The position numbers and the translations under genes were made by a program. The notes under the pieces were generated by a model, which did not search any database, had not been told where the DNA came from, and saw nothing but the letters and a program-made list of their open reading frames with translations. Shown here one piece after another: positions 33,189-41,628 of a stretch of DNA of 49,863 bases (the stretch's first letter is position 1; each line of letters begins with the position of its first letter). The stretch is from Nostoc mirabile CHAB5784 (GTDB lineage: Bacteria > Cyanobacteriota > Cyanobacteriia > Cyanobacteriales > Nostocaceae), in contig NZ_JAIVFS010000060.1 in NCBI RefSeq assembly GCF_020829645.1, forward strand, positions 1 to 49,863. The letters are read 5' to 3'.

Positions 33189-33650
33189 ATGGACTTCGAC
33201 CAGATTAAAGATTTAGAGATTGTTGCTCATGTCATGACAATTGCTAAAACTCATAAAATTAGTGCCAAGGAAGCTTTAGAGTTCTATTTCAAAAAAAGGG
33301 AATTTGAACTAGAACAGCACAAGGAAAAAAATACAAGTTTATCTGACAGTTTAAAATCAAGCTTAAGTCCCCAAAATTGGGAATCAGTGATGAATTATGT
33401 ACGTCATCATCTCACCAATGAAGAACTTTCTCAAGCATACTACCAAGCTAAACAAGAAGGAAAATTGAAGCCAGCTAAACTGTTAGTGGGTGGAGATTTT
33501 TATTTTAGAAATTCTGATTTTGTAGGTAGTAAGTATCTAGAACCAGGCATTATCGTTGAAGCAGAAGTGTACGATAACACAATTGGTCATGTTTGGCTAT
33601 CTCCAATTGAGTGCGAATTTGTTTTTATAGATGAACTGGAATTTATTTAA
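33189..33650 (+). CDS. Hypothetical protein, 153 aa
   Basis: MDFDQIKDLEIVAHVMTIAK; an N-terminal helical half ('AKTHKISAKEALEFYFKKRE') and a beta-rich C-terminal half ('KLLVGGDFYFRNSDFVGSKY', 'VEAEVYDNTIGHVWLSPIEC'). I use the ATG at 33189 with AGGA upstream rather than the TTG at 33180. Family not recognised. The 33651-33843 gap is repeat-derived DNA. Confidence 0.55.
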   Translation: MDFDQIKDLEIVAHVMTIAKTHKISAKEALEFYFKKREFELEQHKEKNTSLSDSLKSSLSPQNWESVMNYVRHHLTNEELSQAYYQAKQEGKLKPAKLLVGGDFYFRNSDFVGSKYLEPGIIVEAEVYDNTIGHVWLSPIECEFVFIDELEFI

Positions 33651-33843
33651 GATTTGCTCGATACTACTTACACCAGACATAGACTTTCTGGAGCGATCGC
33701 TCCTCATTCAAGCGAACGCGCAGAGCGCGTCTCGTAGAGAGGAAAACGGGAGATCAATGCCTATGGCGGACGGGTACGCCATCGCACTCATTTATGAGAA
33801 CACTATTTGCCCTATGCTGAAGCGGAAAGTAAAAACAACAGCT

Positions 33844-34710
33844 ATGAAATTTGCACAAAATCTCACCCCCCGCCAAGGCTTACTGAAAGCCCTGACTCTA
33901 GCAATCCTTGTATTGGCATCTGTAATGCCCCCAACTGTTCTAGCCAACGAGAGCGAGAAAGCGACATTCAACAGCACAACCACGCTCCAAACCATACTCA
34001 CCAGCAGTCATCGCTCAGAGCAGAATCGCCTCCGAGACAAGTACCGCCACCCAACCCAGACCCTCGAATTCTTCGGTCTGCGCCCCAACATGACCGTGGT
34101 TGAATTATGGCCAGGGGGCGGCTGGTATACCGAGATATTAGCGCCGTTTCTAGTGGCAAAGGGACAACTCATAGTTACTAACGGGAGCAACGCGAGTAAA
34201 CCCGCTTTGGCTTTCCAAGAAAAACTAGCAGCTAATCCAGAGGTTTTTGGTAAGGTCAAAGTCGCCCAAATCAATCCCCCAAATGAACTGACCCTGGCCC
34301 CAGACAATTCTGTAGACCTAGTTCTTACCTTCCGCAATATTCACAACTGGGTCAAAGCTGGCTATGACGAGCAGGTTTATGCGGCGGCTTATAAAGCACT
34401 CAAGCCAGGGGGCATTCTGGGAGTGGAAGAACACCGGGCCAAACCAGATATTTCTTTGCAAGAGAGTATTAAAACTGGCTATATGTCTCTTGATGGGGTA
34501 ATTGCTGCTGTGGAGAAAGTCGGCTTCAAGTTGGTGGGCAAATCAGAGATTAACGCCAACCCAAAAGATACCAAGGACTATCCGAGCGGAGTTTGGACAC
34601 TACCTCCAACCTTGAGCCAAGGTCAAAAGGACAGGCAACGCTTCCTCACCATTGGAGAGAGCGATCGCATGACCCTCAAGTTCGTCAAACCCAAACCCAA
34701 AGCCTCCTAA
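33844..34710 (+). CDS. Exported class I SAM methyltransferase-like protein (COG4798-like), 288 aa
   Basis: The ATG at 33844 gives a signal peptide (KALTLAILVLASVMPPTVLA, cleavage before NESE). The upstream in-frame extension is repeat DNA. The mature part has motif I 'MTVVELWPGGGWYTEILAPF', then 'VDLVLTFRNIHNWV' and 'KPGGILGVEEHRAKPDISLQ'. Predicted periplasmic methyltransferases of this kind are widespread, but their substrate is unknown. Confidence 0.75.
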   Translation: MKFAQNLTPRQGLLKALTLAILVLASVMPPTVLANESEKATFNSTTTLQTILTSSHRSEQNRLRDKYRHPTQTLEFFGLRPNMTVVELWPGGGWYTEILAPFLVAKGQLIVTNGSNASKPALAFQEKLAANPEVFGKVKVAQINPPNELTLAPDNSVDLVLTFRNIHNWVKAGYDEQVYAAAYKALKPGGILGVEEHRAKPDISLQESIKTGYMSLDGVIAAVEKVGFKLVGKSEINANPKDTKDYPSGVWTLPPTLSQGQKDRQRFLTIGESDRMTLKFVKPKPKAS

Positions 34711-34822
34711 GAGGGAGATGAGGGGATGGGGAGACAACTGTTGCCTCCTGACAATGACTAATTACTATTGACTGCTGAGGCGATCGCACGAATAGCAGCT
34801 TGACTCGCTTGAAAGCACAGGA

Positions 34823-34890
34823 GCGTAGTTTACCGCCAACTCTTGGAGACGCTCCGCGTAGCTTGCTTCCACGAAGTGGTACGGCATCGC
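34823..34890. repeat. SDR5-like element with another repeat nested inside
   Basis: The outer SDR5 halves GCGTAGTTTACCGCC and GGCATCGC are split by about 45 nt that contains GGAGACGCTCCGCG and CTTCCACGAAGTGGTAC, a different dispersed repeat. The surrounding 34711-35115 region holds no gene, only HIP1, TTCTTAGAGGA-type copies (34977, partial at 35021) and this nest. Confidence 0.65.
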
Positions 34891-35115
34891 CCTGTGGTTT
34901 GTGCTTTTTATGCTCCAGATAGCAGCCAAGGCAACCGCTTAGTTTTTCAAGCGAATCAACTTGAGTTTTAAGCTTTTCCTCTAAGAATTTTTCTAGTATC
35001 TATTCATACAAACAATACTCATCCTCTAAGATGAGGAGGGAAGCAGATCAAGGGGCGACAATGGAGCGAACGCATAGTCTGCTGCATGAGACATACCACT
35101 GAGAAATTTGTATTG

Positions 35116-35463
35116 CTATACCTCCAAATACTCTGCCACTGCTGCCAAATCTTCCATTGCCCGATTCAGGCGATTTAGCAAAGCTTGGGCTACTTCCGGT
35201 TGAGCGCTGACAGTTTCTAGCTTTTCTGTTAGATGACGGTCTAGGGCTTCTATCCACAGTGACAATTCTGTGTGACGAATTGCTGCCAGTAGCCCCATAT
35301 TTCTTAAAACAGCTAAATGAAACCCAAGTTGGTTTTGGGAGCCGTAGCCCAGGTATCCGTCCCACAGTTCCAACTTTTCTGGAGTAAATTCTACATACTG
35401 CTCAAATGTAATTCCCGCTCTTTCTAGTTGAGGTTGTGGCAGTGGAGGTTGAGAGTTAGTCAT
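35116..35463 (-). CDS. Hypothetical helical protein, 115 aa
   Basis: MTNSQPPLPQPQLERAGITF followed by 'QNQLGFHLAVLRNMGLLAAI' and 'ALLNRLNRAMEDLAAVAEYL'. All-helical. The ATG at 35463 is preferred; a start nine codons upstream is open. Function unknown. Confidence 0.5.
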   Translation of the reverse strand: MTNSQPPLPQPQLERAGITFEQYVEFTPEKLELWDGYLGYGSQNQLGFHLAVLRNMGLLAAIRHTELSLWIEALDRHLTEKLETVSAQPEVAQALLNRLNRAMEDLAAVAEYLEV

Positions 35464-35562
35464 AGTAATGTTTCCAATAACTGATATCACTTTTACTTAC
35501 TACTCTAAATTCTCTAGACCATCTACATTAGGACACAAGTGGTGTGACTCGCACCTTACTTT

Positions 35563-35853
35563 TTAGCGATGGACTGAAACTCGCTTACCTGGGTCTTGCT
35601 TTCTTACCCACGCCAAAAACTTTTGCATTTGCGGCTCATTACTGAGTTTTTCTAGAGTATTGAGTTCTCTAGCAAGTAGTTTGTTGTCAAACAACGCATG
35701 AATCTGACGATGGCAGGCAGAACAGATATTTGCTGTTGGGCCTGGGTCTTGTTTTTTGCGTTTGGTATTTTGTCGCGGAACTAAGTGATGGACAGTTAAA
35801 TGTTCCATCTCTCTGTGGCACAGTTGGCATTGCTCTTGTTGGTTGTTAGACAC
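35563..35853 (-). CDS. HNH endonuclease, 96 aa
   Basis: The motif is complete: zinc-binding 'CQLCHREMEHLTVHHLVPRQ' with CxxC and the catalytic His-His, then 'NICSACHRQIHALFDN' with the second CxxC and final His. Members of this size occur in cyanobacterial chromosomes, plasmids and phages as DNA nickases or restriction-like enzymes. Single gene; role unknown. Confidence 0.8.
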   Translation of the reverse strand: MSNNQQEQCQLCHREMEHLTVHHLVPRQNTKRKKQDPGPTANICSACHRQIHALFDNKLLARELNTLEKLSNEPQMQKFLAWVRKQDPGKRVSVHR

Positions 35854-35985
35854 CTGCTAAAGCTAAAACCCTATCTAAATAGGATAGCTATTACTCAATA
35901 CATTCTGCACGCGATCGCCCTTTTTCCTCTGTTGAAACTGGAACTGGGGGGGCGATCGCCCTACCCATTTAGCGCTGCTCCTCAT

Positions 35986-36342
35986 CTACTGAAAAGCTTG
36001 GAACAGTTCTACTATTTTCGCTTTGAGTGCTGAAATTGCCTCTTCTAAAGTATCACTTGGTTCCGTATCTACTAAATGGGCATCGCCTACATCAGCGCTC
36101 GACCACAAATAGCTGGGTTGCCCTATCGTTAAACATCCTTGCCACTTGGATTCATAAGTATCGAGTGTAATAAAAAAACGTCGTGGCATTAGTTCTTCGG
36201 GGTTAACAACTAATTGTCCCCAAATAGAGAAGCCGAAATACTCCTCATTTTTTTCGTTATTGTATTCCCAATCAGTCAAGTTGGGAAAAGCAACTTTAAC
36301 TTGCTCTAAAACTTGTTGAATTTCCGGCTCTGTTAATAGCAT
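35986..36342 (-). CDS. Hypothetical protein, 118 aa
   Basis: MLLTEPEIQQVLEQVKVAFP, then 'EEYFGFSIWGQLVVNPEELM' and a C-terminal helix. The start and its AGAGGATGAGGGG ribosome-binding stretch lie in a TTCTTAGAGGA plus degenerate-HIP1 unit, the ATG being created in the HIP1 remnant. Family unknown. Confidence 0.55.
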   Translation of the reverse strand: MLLTEPEIQQVLEQVKVAFPNLTDWEYNNEKNEEYFGFSIWGQLVVNPEELMPRRFFITLDTYESKWQGCLTIGQPSYLWSSADVGDAHLVDTEPSDTLEEAISALKAKIVELFQAFQ

Positions 36343-36411
36343 CGCCCCTCATCCTCTAAGAAAATATCAATATAAAAACAGGGTGGCTTGGCACATAACC
36401 ACCCTTTTGAA

Positions 36412-36942
36412 TTAATTTAACTTTATCCCTTCTAGAAACTCTACCTGTTGCGGCGTTGACGGCTTGATTTCATACACTCCAGGCGTGAACCTCATGTGCC
36501 AAATTTCAGCAGGCATGAAACTCAACCCGGCTGCGATCGCTGCCTTCTCATCCTCGTCTCTATCGCCTATCATCCACGACTTAGTTAAATTTAAAGCAAA
36601 ATCAATACTTGCTCTAAATATCATCCCTGCCCCAGGCTTACGGAACTTAAATTTATCCTCTAAGAATTTACTATCTAATGTGTAATCAGCTACTTTTACA
36701 ACATCATTTCTAGTGACTTGATAACATATAAAGCCTTTCATGTCTGGACAGAAATAAATTGCTTCTAGTTGAGGGATTAATTTAAGAGTGTAGCGTTGTT
36801 CAGCGATGCCTGCGGCGGTAAACTACGCATCCTCAATACTCTTCAACGGTTTTCCAGTATCACGGTTAATAGTGTCACACCCACCTTGATTAGTTACACC
36901 AATGATTGTGTAACCTTGGGCTTTGTGGTGTGCGATCGCATC
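36412..36942 (-). pseudogene. HAD-family phosphatase gene inactivated by an SDR5-like insertion
   Basis: The C-terminal 109 residues ('KPGAGMIFRASIDFALNLTK', 'SWMIGDRDEDEKAAIAAGLS') match HAD phosphatases of the histidinol-phosphatase/polynucleotide-kinase type, with the GDRxxD acidic motif. Upstream in the same frame lies 'GYTIIGVTNQGGCDTINRDT' and GKPLKSIEDA, then a TAG supplied by the SDR5 copy 36803-36828, then EQRYTLKLIP. Removing 18 nt restores HIP1 and reads EDAIAEQRYTL. The N-terminal DxD nucleophile region is not found upstream. It also contains TTCTTAGAGGA in frame (FLED). Confidence 0.75.
36803..36828. repeat. SDR5-like element, 18-nt insert, inside a HAD gene
   Basis: GCGAT-GCCTGCGGCGGTAAACTA-CGC. 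It keeps the frame of the minus-strand gene but adds a stop codon. Confidence 0.8.
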
Positions 36943-37082
36943 TTAAGAGCGGCGACAACCTTGCGATCGCACTACAAAAACCCATTTTCAACACCAATAA
37001 CCTGTTTTTTATATCAAAATCTGGAATATCCCATACCAAATCTGTATGAAAATGTAAGTCAAGACACCTTACTTTAAAAATC

Positions 37083-39188
37083 ATGCCCCAGGACTTCTCT
37101 GCTAAAAAACTTCGAGGGCGCAACTTTGCGAGACAAGACCTTACTGGAGCAAATTTCAGCCATGCTGATATTCGAGGAGCAGACTTCACAAATGCAATTT
37201 TAAGGGGAGCAAACTTTAGAGGAGCAAAGACCGGTTTGCAACAAAGATGGAGCTTAACACGGCTGTTTTTCTTACTATTTCTTTCGCTTACTGTAATGGA
37301 TTTGACAAAATTTTTCTACTATAACTCGTTTAGTGACTTTCCTTTAAATGTTTCTAGTTGGATTGATTTTGTTTTTTTAATTGCACCTGCTTTTATCTTT
37401 TATACGGTTTTGTTTTTCACAATTATTAAACAAGGTTTTACTGTTCAATGGTTTAGAAGAGTCTTGAAAGTTATAGCATCTATTTATGCAGTAAAATATT
37501 TGCTTTCAACAACAATTAACTTAGGCCCAATCAGATTGGGAATTCCTCTTTTAGGCGATGTTAATCTTGCCTCAGTTGTCATAGCAGTCACAAGCATAAT
37601 TGTTCATGCAACTATGATTGTTGTTTTAGTGGCAATTATTGGTGTCAATCAGGCTATTGTTATTGGGGTATGTTTAATTGAAATAGCTGTATTTGTAACT
37701 TTTATTAATTTTCAATTATGGGCTAATAATCATGTACAGATAAGTTTAGCCATACTATTGAACAATCCTTTACTATTGTTTAATATATTCCTTTCAGCCT
37801 TGATCATATTAGTAAGTGGTTATATAGGCTGGCTTGCTCTTAATGGCAATGAAAGATTTAAAGTAATTCGTACACTTGGCATGATAATCTCCTCGATAGG
37901 AGGTACGAACTTTCATGGCGCAGATTTAACTGAAGCAAACTTTCTAGGAGCTTTGTTGAGAAATACTGACTTTGATGAAGCAAATCTTACTCGAACTTGT
38001 TGGTTTAAGGCAAGTAAGATTGATTTTGTTATTCCTGGAGAAACTTACCTGAAATTTGCAAGTGTACGAAACTTAGTCACAACTTTAGAAGGGACATCTC
38101 AAGATTTTGCCCGAAAAGATTTAAGAGGTATCAACTTAAAGGGAGCAAAATTACAAAATGCTAACTTTATTGATACTGACCTAAGTCAAGCAGATATACG
38201 GGATGCTGATTTATCAGGAGCCATTTTAGTACATACTCGACTTGAACAAGCAGACTTAACAGGTGCAAATTTAACAGGAGCTTGTATTCAAGACTGGGTA
38301 GTTACAAGAACTACTAAGCTTGAAGATGTTAAGTGTGATTATGTTTTTCTAAAATATGTAAATGGAGGTAAGCGTGACCAAATGCCGCCAAGAGACAATT
38401 TTAAACCTGGAGAATTCACAATTTTTGTTAAAAATGTTTTAGACACTATCGACCTTTACCATGACCCTAATATTAATCCAAGAGTTGCTCTTCAGGTTAT
38501 TGAAAACTTATCTAAAAAATATAACGCCAGACTGGAATTAGTAGGAGTAAAAAGAGCAGAAAATGCAATAACTTTAATAGTAAAATCTTTCAACTCCATC
38601 GATGAAGAAAAATTCCAAGAAGAATACTATGATGAATATAATCAAACATTAAGCTTGAATTTGGTAGACCATCACCAAATATTACCACACTATGAAAAAA
38701 TTATAGAAAAAGTTACAGACATGGTAGAAGACGTAAAGATTCGTCCTACAAATCATATTGAATATCTTGATAATAAAGGACTATTTGTCGGAGGAAATCT
38801 TTCTTCAAATGAGGTTATAAATATGCCAAATAATTCCGAATACAATTTCAACAATGCCAAATTTGGTGGTGGCTTCGCTGGTACTGGGGGAACCCAAATA
38901 GGTGGCACTTTCTATGACTACTCCTTAAACCAAAACCTAACTGAAGCCGCAGCCCAAATTCAGCAGTTACTCAAGCAACTAGAGGAAACGAACCCCACTA
39001 CAACCGAGACAGAAAAAATGATAGTTGCGGCTAAGGCTGCTGATGAAATTAAGAATAATCCAACATTAAAAGCACGGGTTATCGGTGCGCTCAAGTCTGG
39101 AGGTAAAGAAGCGTTTAAAGAGGCAGTTGATAACCCACTCGTTAACGTTTTGATAGCAATTATCGAGGGTTGGCAAGAAGCACAATAG
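37083..39188 (+). CDS. Pentapeptide-repeat membrane protein, 701 aa
   Basis: N-terminal A(D/N)LxG-type pentapeptides at about 10-50 ('LTGANFSHADIRGADFTNAI'), then several hydrophobic segments (about 58-260; six or seven helices). A second pentapeptide block lies at about 275-420 ('NFHGADLTEANFLGALLRNT', 'GINLKGAKLQNANFIDTDLS'). A soluble C-terminal region follows (430-701) with 'FTIFVKNVLDTIDLYHDPNI' and a Gly/Asn-rich stretch before a final helical part. Such cyanobacterial proteins are common; a regulatory or scaffold role is likely but not known. Confidence 0.8.
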   Translation: MPQDFSAKKLRGRNFARQDLTGANFSHADIRGADFTNAILRGANFRGAKTGLQQRWSLTRLFFLLFLSLTVMDLTKFFYYNSFSDFPLNVSSWIDFVFLIAPAFIFYTVLFFTIIKQGFTVQWFRRVLKVIASIYAVKYLLSTTINLGPIRLGIPLLGDVNLASVVIAVTSIIVHATMIVVLVAIIGVNQAIVIGVCLIEIAVFVTFINFQLWANNHVQISLAILLNNPLLLFNIFLSALIILVSGYIGWLALNGNERFKVIRTLGMIISSIGGTNFHGADLTEANFLGALLRNTDFDEANLTRTCWFKASKIDFVIPGETYLKFASVRNLVTTLEGTSQDFARKDLRGINLKGAKLQNANFIDTDLSQADIRDADLSGAILVHTRLEQADLTGANLTGACIQDWVVTRTTKLEDVKCDYVFLKYVNGGKRDQMPPRDNFKPGEFTIFVKNVLDTIDLYHDPNINPRVALQVIENLSKKYNARLELVGVKRAENAITLIVKSFNSIDEEKFQEEYYDEYNQTLSLNLVDHHQILPHYEKIIEKVTDMVEDVKIRPTNHIEYLDNKGLFVGGNLSSNEVINMPNNSEYNFNNAKFGGGFAGTGGTQIGGTFYDYSLNQNLTEAAAQIQQLLKQLEETNPTTTETEKMIVAAKAADEIKNNPTLKARVIGALKSGGKEAFKEAVDNPLVNVLIAIIEGWQEAQ

Positions 39189-39296
39189 TCTGGTAGATGT
39201 TGGTGCGTGCATGGGCGATGATCGGTCATACTCTGGATGTGGCTACACAGCAAGTGTGCGATCGCTTTTTTCACGCCTATGATGCACTTCGTTCCT

Positions 39297-39488
39297 TCAA
39301 CTCCCTTTCTCAATCCACTCCCGCCCCGCCTTTTCTGCCGCTTCTGGCGTGTAATAAATTTTACGGAAACCAAACACCGCACCACCAGGACTAATCACCC
39401 GAAACTGCCAGCAATGGGTATCAGTGTAGAACACCACTAAAGTACAATCCTGGGTGCTGACGACTAAGTGAACTGTGGTTTTAGTCAT
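39297..39488 (-). CDS. Small conserved-looking protein, 63 aa
   Basis: MTKTTVHLVVSTQDCTLVVF, then 'FRVISPGGAVFGFRKIYYTP', ending EKAGREWIEKGS. The beta-rich N-half and C-terminal helix look like a genuine small domain. A competing minus-strand frame over 38960-39385 looks like a shadow. Function unknown. Confidence 0.5.
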   Translation of the reverse strand: MTKTTVHLVVSTQDCTLVVFYTDTHCWQFRVISPGGAVFGFRKIYYTPEAAEKAGREWIEKGS

Positions 39489-39607
39489 GGTGCGGGTGTC
39501 GCAACGGTATCATTGTGTTGCTTTTTACTCCACATTCAGCACTTCATCTTGTAATACACAAAGATTTCCAATATTTGGCTAATGGTGGTTAGATAACAAT
39601 GCCAATC

Positions 39608-39770
39608 TTTCCTCGCTTGAAAATTGCTCCTTCGATTTTCGCGGTGAAATAGCGATCGCCTCTCCTCCTTGGATTCAGAATCCTTTGGGTGATCGCCCGT
39701 TGCTCCCGTTTCAAGCGAGGAAACTTGAGCAATAGGGGGAAGAGCGATCGCACTTGGGCAAGCGAGGAGA
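39608..39770. repeat. Cluster of CAAGCGAGGA repeats and HIP1 sites
   Basis: CAAGCGAGGA occurs at about 39611 (reverse), 39711 and 39759. The unit at 39711 continues as AACTTGAGCAATAGGGGGA plus HIP1, nearly the same as 17276-17303, where TTCTTAGAGGA takes the place of CAAGCGAGGA. No gene is seen in 39489-39790. Confidence 0.6.
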
Positions 39771-39790
39771 ATAGCGCGATCACTCTAGTT

Positions 39791-41617
39791 TCATCCTTTA
39801 TTCTTTGACCGCTTTATAAATCCGATAATTTCCTCAATAGGCACTCCAGATTTTTGCATTGATTGAATAAGGGCGATCGCTCCTAATGGCACCGAGCCAA
39901 TACTCCGCCCCTTCCACTCACCGTCTATCTTCTCTTCCCAGTTAAATCCCCACCTCCAATGAGTAGGATTATCAGGATTGCGGTGGCCGATAACACGAGG
40001 GTAGGAAGTGATCGCTCCACTCTTCAACTTCTTATTTTCTAAGTATTTGTATAAACAGCCCTTACGCTGTCTGCGTTTAGATGAGGGTGATCGCTTCTTA
40101 TCCTCTAAGAAAATCTCTGGTGTTAATTTATCGGGCGATTGAGTTAAGGTAAAGGATTCTTCTAAGCCCAATACTGGCGACTTTCCAATCAAGGGCGTTT
40201 CCGAGGGCTGCGCGGCGATTACGCACAACTCCATTTCCGCTACTAACTCCAATGCCGATCTGTCGTCCTGTGGGTCTGTCCAACCAATAGGCAGATTGAA
40301 ACTGCTCTCTAGAAATTCCGGGTTGCAGACTTGCCCCTTGTGTAAAGTTCCTTTCTTCTTCAACTGCGCTTCTAACTTGCCCTGCCCAGGATTGCGGCTG
40401 TTCTTTGAACTTAATGCGCCTGGAGAATCCAACCAGCAGTAGCCTTTCTCTACGGAAGGGACTTCCAAGCATTCCGCTTGATACGGTGAGCCATTCGACA
40501 TCATACCCGCACTCGGAAAACTGATTAAGCAGCCAAGCGAAGTAGAAAGTGTTGGTTCCTGGTTTAAATCTACAGTTAAGGAGTCCTGGCACATTTTCGA
40601 TTGCAAAGAATCGGGGTTGGTACTCGGCGATCGCTGCTGTAATGAAGGGGAAACAGTCTCTAAGGTCTGCTGCTCCAAGTCGCAAGCCTTGGATAGTAAA
40701 GGGCTGGCAGGGTGGTGAAGCAGTAATAATTCCGTCTCGTTTAAGTCGGTCAAACCAGTAGTTTGATGTTCTTCCTGTAATGCCTTGCACGTCTCCGTAA
40801 TTGCGGGTGTTGGGGAAACGCAAGTTGAGGATGTTTGAGCAATACTCATCTGTTTCAGCGACTCCCCAAAGCTTGAATTGCTTAAGCATAATTCCAGCGA
40901 GGGGGAATCCTGCCCCAACTCCTGAGCAGAGGTCAAGTTGTTGCATTCTGCGATCGCCTCCTCATCCTCTAAGAATTTCACTTGATTGGGAAAAACCCTG
41001 ATTTGTAAATCGTAATTATCCAATTTGACCCAAAATTCGGGGCTATCTTTTGTGTGATATCCAGACAAATAACCTTTCTCACCTAAGTACTTTTTATGAT
41101 TACTAATCTCAAAGCGATCGCCTACTTTAAAAAGTCGTTCCTCTAAGAAATTGAAATTGCCATAAGGTGAAAATACCTGCCTAAATCTCGACTGATTCTT
41201 ACCCCAATAAATTAAGCAATGTGATTGCCTAGCAGGCATTTTAGGCTGATATTTTGTATCTAAAAACTTAATTCTGCCCTTCCAAAAGCAGATTAAATTT
41301 GATGCAATTAATGGGTGAAACCATTTAGTATCAGTTGCAGCTGGGACAAGTGCGATCGCTTCTTCTACTCGTCCACAATTGAATTCTTCTTGTAATTTAG
41401 CAATCCATACACCAGGGTAACTATAAGGCGGATTCATGAAAACTCGCCCAGACCATTGCTGAGAAAGCCCATCATCATTAGCAGTAAAGTGGTGACAAGC
41501 TTCGATATGCTTGCCATCGTCGGCGCAAGGATCTAATGTAATTCCACTTAAACATTTTTGTACTAAATCAACAATTTGAGGCGGTGTATACCAACAATCA
41601 GAAATTTTAGCTTTCAT
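39791..41617 (-). CDS. Phage-type DNA N6-adenine methyltransferase with C-terminal domain, 608 aa
   Basis: Residues about 1-215 form a Dam-like phage adenine methyltransferase: 'WYTPPQIVDLVQKCLSGITL', DPCADDGKH and the catalytic NPPYS in GRVFMNPPYSYPG. Residues about 225-495 are a low-complexity Ser/Leu/Gln-rich stretch overprinted by the cytosine methyltransferase gene at 40128-40946. The last ~110 residues ('GCLYKYLENKKLKSGAITSY', 'NPTHWRWGFNWEEKIDGEWK') look like a conserved DNA-binding-type domain. It starts 11 nt after dnaB, so they are cotranscribed. The middle may be a linker kept open by fusion of two domains around a nested gene. Confidence 0.75.
   Translation of the reverse strand: MKAKISDCWYTPPQIVDLVQKCLSGITLDPCADDGKHIEACHHFTANDDGLSQQWSGRVFMNPPYSYPGVWIAKLQEEFNCGRVEEAIALVPAATDTKWFHPLIASNLICFWKGRIKFLDTKYQPKMPARQSHCLIYWGKNQSRFRQVFSPYGNFNFLEERLFKVGDRFEISNHKKYLGEKGYLSGYHTKDSPEFWVKLDNYDLQIRVFPNQVKFLEDEEAIAECNNLTSAQELGQDSPSLELCLSNSSFGESLKQMSIAQTSSTCVSPTPAITETCKALQEEHQTTGLTDLNETELLLLHHPASPLLSKACDLEQQTLETVSPSLQQRSPSTNPDSLQSKMCQDSLTVDLNQEPTLSTSLGCLISFPSAGMMSNGSPYQAECLEVPSVEKGYCWLDSPGALSSKNSRNPGQGKLEAQLKKKGTLHKGQVCNPEFLESSFNLPIGWTDPQDDRSALELVAEMELCVIAAQPSETPLIGKSPVLGLEESFTLTQSPDKLTPEIFLEDKKRSPSSKRRQRKGCLYKYLENKKLKSGAITSYPRVIGHRNPDNPTHWRWGFNWEEKIDGEWKGRSIGSVPLGAIALIQSMQKSGVPIEEIIGFIKRSKNKG
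40128..40946 (-). CDS. DNA cytosine-5 methyltransferase nested in another frame, 272 aa
   Basis: Motif I LDLCSGVGAGFPLAG (4-18), motif IV with the catalytic PPCQPF ('GIITASPPCQPFTIQGLRLG') and motif VI 'FFAIENVPGLLNCRF' are clear. Motif VIII-like 'SPFRRERLLLVGF' follows. Motifs IX-X are weaker but AALGNALDWKV fits motif X. It has its own strong ribosome site: GAGGAGG, then HIP1, then ATG at 40946. It lies wholly inside the 608-codon frame of the adenine methyltransferase gene on the same strand. The pair may protect the element from restriction or control replication. Confidence 0.85.
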   Translation of the reverse strand: MQQLDLCSGVGAGFPLAGIMLKQFKLWGVAETDEYCSNILNLRFPNTRNYGDVQGITGRTSNYWFDRLKRDGIITASPPCQPFTIQGLRLGAADLRDCFPFITAAIAEYQPRFFAIENVPGLLNCRFKPGTNTFYFAWLLNQFSECGYDVEWLTVSSGMLGSPFRRERLLLVGFSRRIKFKEQPQSWAGQVRSAVEEERNFTQGASLQPGISREQFQSAYWLDRPTGRQIGIGVSSGNGVVRNRRAALGNALDWKVASIGLRRILYLNSIAR

Positions 41618-41628
41618 CTTTTTTTACC

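Noticed and set aside
38960..39385. A 141-codon minus-strand frame over the end of the pentapeptide gene
   Set aside because: It mostly mirrors the well-supported plus-strand gene and has an unlikely Arg/Lys-rich tail.
39589..39783. A 64-codon minus-strand frame
   Set aside because: Built from CAAGCGAGGA and HIP1 repeats; no protein-like character.
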